From assembly GCA_018657475.1 (NCBI GenBank), contig JABHXC010000019.1:1-33611 (forward strand): a stretch of DNA of 33,611 nucleotides, read 5' to 3'. The DNA comes from Candidatus Woesearchaeota archaeon (GTDB lineage: Archaea; Nanobdellota; Nanobdellia; Woesearchaeales; GW2011-AR9). The notes under the pieces are model-generated. The model was not told the origin of the DNA. It did no database searches and was given only the letters and a program-made list of their open reading frames with translations. Position numbers and translations under genes: made by a program. This document shows, one piece after another, positions 22,534 through 29,836 of the stretch; position 1 is the first letter of the stretch, and every line of letters starts with the position of its first letter.

Positions 22534-23043
22534 TTACTTCCGATTATTTGTCAAGAACTTTTTAACTTTACGCCAATACTTTTTGTCAAGAATGTAGCCA
22601 ATACAATTGTTACTTCCACATTTACAAGGATGATCTACAAAATCTTTATCCCATCCATATCCATAGTTGTAAGAAAGTTCTTCACCCTCTTTAATTGTTT
22701 TTAAAGCTTCTATCCAAATGTGTCCTTTGTCATTACACGTATCACAATTTGGGTTACATGAATGGTTAATCAGTCTTGCCGGATTCCAGGAAACATTACC
22801 ATCAATATCGTATCTCTTGTTTAGCTCGAACAGATAAACATGTCCTTCATGACCTTTCTCTCCCTGTTCGTACTGTTTACCTCCTCTTTTTTCAGCTTCT
22901 ACTTTTGTAATTTTTTCACCAACGTATTCAATAACTTGTGTTCCTTTTGGGATAGTTTTTCGTGCAAATAAACCTTTACCGTGCACGGAAGATTTTTTTT
23001 CTATAACCCATTCATTAATTATTTTCATTGGGCGTAGTTCCAT
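22534..23043 (-). CDS. SET-domain protein lysine methyltransferase with post-SET
   Basis: Predicted S-adenosylmethionine-dependent lysine methyltransferase. The 169-residue protein is a nearly minimal SET domain: SSVHGKGLFARKTIPKGTQVIEYVGE (18-43), the pseudoknot motif NHSCNPNC at 93-100, GEELSYNYGYGW with catalytic-type Tyr127, and a post-SET CKCGSNNC with Cys140, Cys142 and Cys147 that should bind zinc with Cys100. SET proteins are sporadic in archaea; one from Methanosarcina methylates the chromatin protein MC1 (family knowledge). Lysine-rich substrates encoded nearby include the TFE tail. An alternative ATG (Met6, 23028) is possible. It may be co-transcribed with the SpoIIM-like gene. Confidence 0.93.
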   Translation of the reverse strand: MELRPMKIINEWVIEKKSSVHGKGLFARKTIPKGTQVIEYVGEKITKVEAEKRGGKQYEQGEKGHEGHVYLFELNKRYDIDGNVSWNPARLINHSCNPNCDTCNDKGHIWIEALKTIKEGEELSYNYGYGWDKDFVDHPCKCGSNNCIGYILDKKYWRKVKKFLTNNRK

Positions 23044-23108
23044 TATAGTTATTCTTAAGTGTTTCGTTTCGTAAGGTTTTTATAGGAAACAAACAAAAAA
23101 GACCTATA

Positions 23109-23960
23109 ATGAAAAATCAGCTAAAAACAGCAGCGTTACTTGGTTTACTCGCAGGATTATTCTTATTAATTGGCGGTCTAATTGGTGGAAGACAAGGTTT
23201 AATCATTGCATTAGTCTTTGCAGTCGGGTTTAATTTTGTTTCCTATTGGTGGTCTGCTAAAATCTCTTTAGCCATTTACAAAGCAAAAGAAGCTGATAGG
23301 AACCAATATGGTGACTTATACTCTATGGTTGAAGAAATTGCCCATTCCGCAAAATTACCAATACCAAAAATTTACATTGTAAAATCTCCACAAGCTAATG
23401 CTTTTGCTACTGGTAGAAATCATAAAAATGCAGTTGTTGCAGTTACAACTGGTATCATGAAAATTCTTAACAGAAATGAGTTGAAAGGAGTGTTAGCACA
23501 TGAAGTAGCCCATATAAAAAATAGAGATATTTTAATTTCATCAATAGCAGCAACTATTGCGGCAGTAATATCTTATTTAGCAATGATGGCACGTTGGGCA
23601 GCAATTTTTGGTGGGTTTGGTAGAAGCAGAGATGGTGGTAATATTATTGAACTTATTGTTTTAGCAATTATTGCTCCAATAATGGCAATGATTATTCAGT
23701 TTGCAATTTCTCGATCAAGAGAATTTTTAGCAGACTCAACCGGTGCAAAAATGATTAATGATCCATTTTCGTTAGCATCTGCACTAGAAAAGATTCATAA
23801 TAATGTTCATCACCATCCTTTGAAGAAAATGGGTACAACGGAAGCAACCGCACATTTATTCATTGCCAATCCATTTAAAGGAAAAAGTTTTCTAAAATTA
23901 TTTTCTACTCATCCTTCCGTTGAGAGTCGAACAAAAAAGTTACGTTCTATGAAACTTTGA
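23109..23960 (+). CDS. htpX: HtpX-like M48 membrane zinc metalloprotease
   Basis: Predicted membrane quality-control protease with its active site on the cytoplasmic side. Two N-terminal membrane helices (about 7-26 and 29-49) precede the catalytic motif His131-Glu132-Val-Ala-His135 (VLAHEVAHIKNRD), two further hydrophobic segments (about 141-169 and 179-200), and the third zinc ligand Glu205 in SREFLADSTGA. The C-terminal FSTHPSVESRTKKL is diagnostic. The length of 283 residues is normal. TTTTATAG at 23078-23085 is 27 bases before the ATG. The gene is divergent from the SET-domain gene. Confidence 0.95.
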   Translation: MKNQLKTAALLGLLAGLFLLIGGLIGGRQGLIIALVFAVGFNFVSYWWSAKISLAIYKAKEADRNQYGDLYSMVEEIAHSAKLPIPKIYIVKSPQANAFATGRNHKNAVVAVTTGIMKILNRNELKGVLAHEVAHIKNRDILISSIAATIAAVISYLAMMARWAAIFGGFGRSRDGGNIIELIVLAIIAPIMAMIIQFAISRSREFLADSTGAKMINDPFSLASALEKIHNNVHHHPLKKMGTTEATAHLFIANPFKGKSFLKLFSTHPSVESRTKKLRSMKL

Positions 23961-24011
23961 TCCACTAGACACACTGGACAACCATTCCTAGAGTTTATAT
24001 ACCTCTCTCTT

Positions 24012-24049
24012 ATTTTTTATACCCCACTTTTTAGTCTAGCAGAAAAGTG
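24012..24049 (+). promoter_or_regulatory. TATA box and start-site inverted repeat of the repeat-nuclease gene
   Basis: TTTTTTATA at 24013-24021 predicts a transcription start near 24043. A perfect 7-bp inverted repeat, CACTTTT (24025-24031) and AAAAGTG (24043-24049), lies exactly over that start. It could be an operator or a small hairpin at the 5' end. A second, more distant TATA-like run is at 23995-24002 (TTTATATA). Confidence 0.45.
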
Positions 24050-24062
24050 AAAGTATTCAAGA

Positions 24063-25253
24063 ATGGAAATGAAAGAGATTAAGATAAAGCAGGCAATTAG
24101 CTACATTCAAAAGCAGCTGAGTGGAAATTCACATCCTCCTTATTCTGATCTTAACAAAAAGTTTAATCTATCTACTTATAGAATCACCCTAAATGACCTA
24201 TATCCAAAACTTGGAATTGATGTACTTAACTTAAAATGTAAAAGACCAAACGCGTCTCAGAATAAAATTAAAAGACAACTGATGAGTTATGTTCGGAAAG
24301 AAGTAAAAAACGGTCATTTTCCTACACGAAGGTTTATTGAAAAAACATTTGGTTTAAGATTGACAGGGATTTTTAAAGGGATTGAAGATCTATATCAACA
24401 AGCCGGATTAAATTATGAACAACAAAGTAGTCAATTACTTAAAACACTAAAAGCGCAACAGCTACAAGAACTAGTTATTGAAATTATTGCAAAACTCAAT
24501 TTGAAATTAATTAAATCTAGAGGAACACATGAAAGAGGAGTTGATATAATTGCTAAAAATAAAGAAGGATTGATTGTTGGAATTGAAATCAAAGCTCACC
24601 ACAGATTTGAAGCAATTAAGAAGAGAAATATTCTACAATTGGAAAGATTTTTGATTAATGAAAATCTGACCAAAGTAATATTAATTACTACTTCCTCAAA
24701 GATTAATGTTAAGAATGAAAATCCAAAAATTGAAATTTTGAGTTATAATAACTTACAATCATTTTGTAATGAAAATCAGATTAATGTTTTGAAGAAAATT
24801 AGAGAAACTTCAATACATATGAAAACCAATGAAAAAGAAATCAAAAGAAAAGAAATTTTAGATTATGCAAAAAATAGGATTGCTAGGGGAAAGAAAATAA
24901 CTTCCAATATTATCTCAAAAGACTTGAATATTGATCTAAATACTTATTTTAAGAGTATTTATGAAGTCTATGATTATCTTAAAATCCTACCACCAATTAG
25001 AATTATGAGGGAAGGTAGGAGAAGCCCACACAAAGGCCATAAAAGAAATCTCATTATACAAAAGATGGTGAATTATATCAAAAAAGAGGTGTCTCGTGGT
25101 CATTATCCAAGTGGAATAGATGTGGGAAATCAATTTGGAGTTAAACATATTTGGAATTTTATAACAATGAAAGAATTATATGAAAAAGCTGGTTTTGAAC
25201 ATTACCATATTAGGAAGAAAAGAGGGCCAAGAAAAAAAGAAATTCAACTATAA
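24063..25253 (+). CDS. PD-(D/E)XK nuclease embedded between four DNA-binding-like repeats
   Basis: I know no named family with this layout. Four similar helical units of about 45 residues occur at about 8-52, 68-116, 260-308 and 330-378. Each has a Tyr-[I/V/A]-x-[K/R] helix (YVRKEVKNGHFP, YIKKEVSRGHYP), a polar helix ending F-G/N-L/V, and a final xxELYxKAGF-like helix, reminiscent of homing-endonuclease-associated repeats or winged-helix DNA binders. Between pairs two and three lies a Mrr/archaeal-resolvase-like nuclease core: GTHERGVDIIAK with Asp161, then GIEIKAHH with Glu175 and Lys177, and Gln192 in a following helix. The protein is very basic. No methyltransferase is adjacent. It could be a restriction-like, repair or selfish nuclease. 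An inverted repeat covers its predicted start site. Confidence 0.8.
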   Translation: MEMKEIKIKQAISYIQKQLSGNSHPPYSDLNKKFNLSTYRITLNDLYPKLGIDVLNLKCKRPNASQNKIKRQLMSYVRKEVKNGHFPTRRFIEKTFGLRLTGIFKGIEDLYQQAGLNYEQQSSQLLKTLKAQQLQELVIEIIAKLNLKLIKSRGTHERGVDIIAKNKEGLIVGIEIKAHHRFEAIKKRNILQLERFLINENLTKVILITTSSKINVKNENPKIEILSYNNLQSFCNENQINVLKKIRETSIHMKTNEKEIKRKEILDYAKNRIARGKKITSNIISKDLNIDLNTYFKSIYEVYDYLKILPPIRIMREGRRSPHKGHKRNLIIQKMVNYIKKEVSRGHYPSGIDVGNQFGVKHIWNFITMKELYEKAGFEHYHIRKKRGPRKKEIQL

Positions 25254-25395
25254 TTTTTTAAAGAAATCTCTTATTTTCTGTTTATACCCTGCATTGTACT
25301 TCTCTTGTGATGACCATGATCAGGAGCGTTATCATGCAGGGTTCATTTTCTTGATTCACACATTTTTTATATGATTAGTTAATTTGTACCAATCT
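25254..25395 (+). other. Intergenic region with a 9-bp inverted repeat
   Basis: ACCCTGCAT (25286-25294) and ATGCAGGGT (25334-25342) are perfect inverted copies 39 bases apart. The interior has a weaker TGAT/ATCA pairing. TTTATA at 25281-25286 overlaps the left arm. TTTTATATG at 25364-25372 is the likely TATA box of the next gene. The element could be a terminator for the nuclease gene, an operator or a small RNA. A box C/D RNA was considered but lacks a CUGA box. Confidence 0.4.
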
Positions 25396-26073
25396 GTGAG
25401 GAAAAAAAGAAAAAAGATTACTTCTAAACCCTTTTCTAGAGAGGAAGAAGAGGCATTGATTGCTAGTTTTACCAAACAAAATGGAACCACTTATTGGGAA
25501 GTTGAACCAATACCTTTACCAAAAATAAAAAGTAAGAAAGGAAAGAAAAGAGAAACACCTGAGAGAAGGTTTTTAGTTGAAAAGATCCCTACGTATTTAG
25601 AAGATTATTTTATGTACTCTAAAACAAAATATAAAACAAAATATAAAACAGAATCTAAAACAAAATCTAAAACCGAAGTTGGTTCTCTACTTGTTTATAC
25701 GCTCCCTTTAACAAACTGTTCACCAGTTGCAGAAATTTGTGAGCGTGTAGCTTTTGCTTCAACAGTGTTAGCAGAAGAACCAAACGGCTCAAAGATTCGT
25801 CATAAGATAGTATATCTTAATATGGGTGAAAAAAGACTTGCTTTAGGAATGTATGCAGCAAATACTCATCAACTTGAAGTTTTAGTAACTCATTTTGAAA
25901 ATCAGGATTTTGAACAAGTAGAATTTCCAACTTGTGTAGCAGCAGCATTACACAAAGTAATAATGACTCAACGAAACTTTGAGTTTGGCCCTTATGAGCA
26001 AAATGTTCTTTTAGAATCAGAAATTACAGCTCTCAAAGCTGCCTACAAAGGTCTAGAAGCAACATTACTCTAA
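25396..26073 (+). CDS. Orphan basic-to-acidic protein with KT-rich repeat linker
   Basis: Not recognised. I choose the GTG at 25396 (225 residues) because TTTTATATG at 25364-25372 is 26-28 bases upstream; a TTG four codons earlier is the alternative. The N-terminus is very basic (RKKRKKITSK). Residues about 75-94 are five copies of a four-residue unit (SKTK, YKTK, YKTE, SKTK, SKTE) that should be a flexible linker. The rest looks like a globular alpha/beta domain (RHKIVYLNMGEKRLALGMYA, QLEVLVTHFENQD) with a C-terminal helix. No membrane segment. It lies between the repeat-nuclease and another orphan, all in the same direction. Function unknown. Confidence 0.65.
   Translation: MRKKRKKITSKPFSREEEEALIASFTKQNGTTYWEVEPIPLPKIKSKKGKKRETPERRFLVEKIPTYLEDYFMYSKTKYKTKYKTESKTKSKTEVGSLLVYTLPLTNCSPVAEICERVAFASTVLAEEPNGSKIRHKIVYLNMGEKRLALGMYAANTHQLEVLVTHFENQDFEQVEFPTCVAAALHKVIMTQRNFEFGPYEQNVLLESEITALKAAYKGLEATLL
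25618..25677 (+). repeat. Five tandem 12-bp units inside the orphan gene
   Basis: Five consecutive copies of a unit close to TMTAAAACAAAA (M = A or C) encode the S/Y-K-T-K/E repeats. Differences are confined to one or two bases per unit, suggesting recent slippage. The reading frame is kept. Confidence 0.85.
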
Positions 26074-26153
26074 ACTTCTCAATTCCTTTTTTATAGTTAT
26101 TTTCTTGAGTATAATAATATTTATATCTCAAACCCTACTCACAACTCAAACGT

Positions 26154-27080
26154 ATGGATCGACAGATAAATTTTCATTTTGAGTTGGAGTCTGAAAGTGA
26201 CTTTGAGCGTAGTGCTCGAATTGTTTCTGTAGGAGATCAATGGCAACCAAGAAACGAGTGTAACATTCCAAAATTTAGTTTTCTTTATCGTGTTGACAAT
26301 TCATTAAATCAAAGATTAAATTCTACTGTTCCAATTAAATATCAGCCAATGACCCGTGCCGCAGTAATACTTGCTGAACAATACATTGCTTCTTTTGATA
26401 GTGTTTTTGATGAGCGTCCAGAATTTTGTGTACAAGTAACTCCCCTTAACAATGAATTTTTTGTTACACTATTAGAATATGGAATGGATGATCAATTTCA
26501 AGAAGCCATGGCCGTTGGAAAAACTCCTGCTGTTGGTCAGGTTTCAGTTGATAAGTTGTTAGCACAAGATTATTGGCGGCTTAAAGAGTTACAAGAGTTT
26601 ACTTCATCAGCACAAAAAACTTATTGTCTTGCACAGCTGAAAGCGGTAGATACTTCTGTTCAAAATATTCGCGCGAGGGTTGGATTAACAGACAAATCAT
26701 TCACAAAACCTTTAGAAGACAAAGTTGTGTTTGAAACACATGACGGCTGGGCAAATTTTGATTATTGGTCTTTAGTAAATGATTTTATTCTTCCATCAGA
26801 CATCTTTCATGAAGATTATAAACTTCCTTTAGCTGCTTCACTTTTGGGTATTGATAGTGCATTACAGGAAGAAATACCAGGAAAAGGCGGAGTTCTTACA
26901 ACAGACCCTATAGGAGACAAAACAAAAATGCTGTACGAAGTAACAATTGGTGTTCAAACATCTCCATTTCAATTTCACGTCCATATAAATCCTTGTGAAG
27001 ACACCGGATCAAGAAAAAGTTACACTACAAAACATTTTGAAATGGACGTAAGGGATCCAAGTAGCATTAAAAAAATATAA
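26154..27080 (+). CDS. Orphan 308-residue soluble protein
   Basis: Not recognised. It starts with an acidic and aromatic segment (MDRQINFHFELESESDF), has mixed alpha/beta character throughout and no membrane helix or signal. Notable pieces are EFCVQVTPLNNEFFVTLLEYG and a C-terminal strand-rich part, KMLYEVTIGVQTSPFQFHVH, followed by a Cys-containing turn (INPCEDTG). Only three Cys are present and form no obvious pair. TTTATAT at 26120-26126 gives a predicted start about 5 bases before the ATG. Its 3' end nearly touches the convergent HerA-like gene. It might be linked to the orphan upstream, which shares orientation. No function is proposed. Confidence 0.7.
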   Translation: MDRQINFHFELESESDFERSARIVSVGDQWQPRNECNIPKFSFLYRVDNSLNQRLNSTVPIKYQPMTRAAVILAEQYIASFDSVFDERPEFCVQVTPLNNEFFVTLLEYGMDDQFQEAMAVGKTPAVGQVSVDKLLAQDYWRLKELQEFTSSAQKTYCLAQLKAVDTSVQNIRARVGLTDKSFTKPLEDKVVFETHDGWANFDYWSLVNDFILPSDIFHEDYKLPLAASLLGIDSALQEEIPGKGGVLTTDPIGDKTKMLYEVTIGVQTSPFQFHVHINPCEDTGSRKSYTTKHFEMDVRDPSSIKKI

Positions 27081-27082
27081 AG

Positions 27083-28426
27083 TTACTCTAAACTTCTTAA
27101 TTCCCTCATAACTTTGTCAACTTGATTTCTTTTAGGAACCGCAATAGGAGACGAACCACCATGCCATGTAAATCTTGGCCGCATTTGTATTGGAAAAATT
27201 CGTTCATTAGCATCATCAAAAATAACTGCTGACCCTTTTAGCCTAGGTAACATGTCAATTTCTTGTTCCAATCCTTTACGCATATAACTTTGTGTTAACT
27301 GTCCTAGTGCCTCTACATCTATCCTGGCAGTTAATCTATGTGCAATTACTGTATCTGCCTGAGTCATAACATCAGTATGAATTTTTCCTGGCTGTTGTGA
27401 TGCTAAAATTAAAGAAATCCCTGGTTGTCTTCCTTCACGTAAAATAGTGATTAATGCATCTGTAGCAGCTGTTTTCCCTTCTCTTGGTAATAACTCATGT
27501 GCTTCATCTATTGCTAACCATACTAAAGGATCTTTTAATTGTTCATCATTATTTTTCGAAAAATAATGCATTGCTGCATCAACCGATTTAAATTCTTCAG
27601 TTTTTCTAGCCAACATCCTTTGATTAAATAAAGTGCGTGAAATCAAACCAACAACTAACGCTTTAATCTCCCAACCAGAAGCCATGGTTGCATAAGGTGA
27701 TACATCTAACACTGTAACTTGTCCACCTTTAACAAGATTTTTTAGAGGAGTTCCTTCTTTACTAAATATTCCCCAACCTTTAGCTTTCTTAAATTCATTA
27801 ATTACAACATTTCTTGTTACCAAATCACTTTCTTTATCTTCTTTAACCGTGAAAATAACATCATCTAATGCATAACTTTTTCCATGCCCTAGATCTTGTA
27901 CAACTTTTGTAATTAAAACTCCTTCTGCAGAATTTGGATTAATACTAAATGCCTGACACCAATCTCTTGGATTAACATCTAATGGACGTAATGAGAAAGG
28001 AAAATCAGTAGGAATTCCTTCTGATTTGTATTGATCATGAAATTTTGTTGGCGTGTAAATTTGTACATCTAACGATTTACCTTCAACACCCCATGATTTT
28101 AACAATTCTTCATCTTGCATATTTGGATACTTCATTGTCCAATAAATTCCCATAGTGTCTAGTAATACTATAGAAAGATTTTGTTTAATGTGTGGTGGTA
28201 AATCTGATAATCCTTCTGCAATACTCCCCATAGTGTAGGACTTACCACTACCTCTTTTACCTACAATAAACACAACGTGGGCACCGGCAACATCCATATA
28301 AACTGGGTTAGATAAAGAAGTTGTTTGACCCATTTTTATGTACTGTTTACCTAAAAAAATAGTTCCTTCTTTACCAAATTTTTCTAAGTTTTTTTTAGAT
28401 CTACCAATAATAACATCAAACACCAT
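27083..28426 (-). CDS. herA: HerA-like hexameric DNA-translocating ATPase
   Basis: HerA/FtsK-superfamily ATPase, expected to form a ring that pumps DNA during end resection. The 447-residue protein has a short N-terminal beta region (1-45) in place of a full HAS barrel, Walker A Gly56-Lys-Arg-Gly-Ser-Gly-Lys-Ser63 and Walker B LVWLAIDEAHELLP (301-314). It also has an arginine-finger stretch REGRQPG (331-337), the sensor ASQQPG and a C-terminal ATP-lid-like region. The usual partner NurA is not next to it, nor are Mre11 or Rad50 in this window. A strong TATA box (about 28447-28454) precedes the ATG. HerA-like proteins also occur in defence systems; here the convergent orphans make that possible but unproven. 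Confidence 0.9.
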   Translation of the reverse strand: MVFDVIIGRSKKNLEKFGKEGTIFLGKQYIKMGQTTSLSNPVYMDVAGAHVVFIVGKRGSGKSYTMGSIAEGLSDLPPHIKQNLSIVLLDTMGIYWTMKYPNMQDEELLKSWGVEGKSLDVQIYTPTKFHDQYKSEGIPTDFPFSLRPLDVNPRDWCQAFSINPNSAEGVLITKVVQDLGHGKSYALDDVIFTVKEDKESDLVTRNVVINEFKKAKGWGIFSKEGTPLKNLVKGGQVTVLDVSPYATMASGWEIKALVVGLISRTLFNQRMLARKTEEFKSVDAAMHYFSKNNDEQLKDPLVWLAIDEAHELLPREGKTAATDALITILREGRQPGISLILASQQPGKIHTDVMTQADTVIAHRLTARIDVEALGQLTQSYMRKGLEQEIDMLPRLKGSAVIFDDANERIFPIQMRPRFTWHGGSSPIAVPKRNQVDKVMRELRSLE

Positions 28427-28502
28427 AACCTAACAAAAGAATGAGAGGATAAAAATGTTCCTAAAACTCAGTAATTACTTATCAGTAATTAAATAAGAAA
28501 GA

Positions 28503-28510
28503 TTTAAAAA
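28503..28510 (+). promoter_or_regulatory. TATA box of glgC-like gene
   Basis: TTTAAAAA is centred 26 bases upstream of the ATG at 28533 and predicts a leaderless transcript. Confidence 0.6.
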
Positions 28511-28532
28511 AGGTAATTAAAGAAAACCAATT

Positions 28533-29819
28533 ATGGCACGTGAAAATACTTTGGCATTTGTTCTAGCAGGGGGACAAGGATCTAGACTATTTCCTCTAAC
28601 AAGGCAAAGAGCTAAACCTGCAGTACCTTTTGGTGGCTCATATAGAGTTATTGACTTTGTTCTTTCTAACTTATATCATTCAGGAATTCCTCAAGTATGT
28701 GTTTTAACTCAATATAAATCAGAATCACTAGGAAGACATGTTAGAGAAGGTTGGCAACATAGATTTGGAAGCCAGAGAGACAGATTTTTAGCAATGCTTC
28801 CTGCAACACAAAATGAAACTGGAGAAGGTTGGTATGTTGGAACCGCCCATGCAGTAGCCGCTAATGTTGATCAAATAAAAAAACAAAAGCCAGAAATTGT
28901 TAATATTTTAGGTGGCGATCACATTAATTTTATGGACATTGGTCAAATGAACGATTTTCATAGGATAAGAAAGGCTGCATTAACAATTTCAACCATTCCT
29001 GTTCCAAGAGAAAAAGCAGCTAACGCTTATGGTGTGTTAAAAGTTGATGAGAAAGGTAAAGTTTTAGAATTTCAAGAAAAACCAGCAAATCCTGCACCTA
29101 TGCCAGGAAGACCGACTCACTGTTTGGCTTCAATGGGTAATTATACATTTAATTCTTCTACATTAGTAAAAAAATTAGAGGAAGATGCTGGTAAAGATTC
29201 TGTAAGTAATCGTGAAGCAATTAAAGAAAATCCTAATTTCCTTTCCTCACATGATTTTGGTTTCGATGTAATTCCTGCAATGTTAAGGGAAGGCCTTTCT
29301 ATTTTTGCTTATGATTTTTCAACTAATGTTGTTCCTGGCATCTCTAAAGAAGATCAAGGTTACTGGAGAGATATTGGTAATATTGATGAATTTTATTTAG
29401 CTAATATGGATGTTTGTGCATCAAATCCTGGATTAAATTTGTATAATGAAGAATGGGAATTACTTACAAACCCTGAACATGTCCAACCAACAAAGTTTGC
29501 TGGAAGAAATGGATCTAGCGGCCATGTTGAAGATTCTATTTTAGCACCTGGAGTAATTGTAAGTCATTCACACACTAAAGATTCAGTTATTTCTTATGGG
29601 GTTCACATACACAAAGGAAGTGATTTAGAAGGAGCAGTAATGTTGGGTTACAATAATGTTGGAAGGAACGTTGTGATTAAACAATCTATCATCGATAAAG
29701 GTGTTGCAATTCCAGATAATATTGTTATTGGAGTAAATGCAGAAGCTGACAAAGCAAGAGGATTTACTGTAAGTCCTGGCGGAATAACTGTTGTGCCTAA
29801 AGGGTATAAATGGAAATAA
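28533..29819 (+). CDS. glgC: Glucose-1-phosphate adenylyltransferase (GlgC-like)
   Basis: Predicted to make ADP-glucose from ATP and glucose 1-phosphate, the donor for glycogen synthesis. The nucleotidyltransferase core has LAGGQGSRLFPLTRQRAKPAVPFGG (11-35), catalytic-type Asp129 in LGGDHINFMD and FQEKP with Lys183. The C-terminal half is a left-handed beta-helix (ILAPGVIVSHSHTKDSVISYG). The length of 428 residues is standard for bacterial GlgC. The usual GTADAV motif reads GTAHAV (His106), a change at a conserved Asp. GlgC is rare in archaea and no glycogen synthase or branching enzyme is in the window, so transfer from bacteria is likely. A role in another nucleotide-sugar pathway cannot be excluded. 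Confidence 0.92.
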   Translation: MARENTLAFVLAGGQGSRLFPLTRQRAKPAVPFGGSYRVIDFVLSNLYHSGIPQVCVLTQYKSESLGRHVREGWQHRFGSQRDRFLAMLPATQNETGEGWYVGTAHAVAANVDQIKKQKPEIVNILGGDHINFMDIGQMNDFHRIRKAALTISTIPVPREKAANAYGVLKVDEKGKVLEFQEKPANPAPMPGRPTHCLASMGNYTFNSSTLVKKLEEDAGKDSVSNREAIKENPNFLSSHDFGFDVIPAMLREGLSIFAYDFSTNVVPGISKEDQGYWRDIGNIDEFYLANMDVCASNPGLNLYNEEWELLTNPEHVQPTKFAGRNGSSGHVEDSILAPGVIVSHSHTKDSVISYGVHIHKGSDLEGAVMLGYNNVGRNVVIKQSIIDKGVAIPDNIVIGVNAEADKARGFTVSPGGITVVPKGYKWK

Positions 29820-29836
29820 AATAAAAGAAAAAAAAT

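Noticed and set aside
25305-25355. Box C/D guide RNA starting with GTGATGA
   Set aside because: No CUGA D box and no internal D'/C' pair at suitable spacing.
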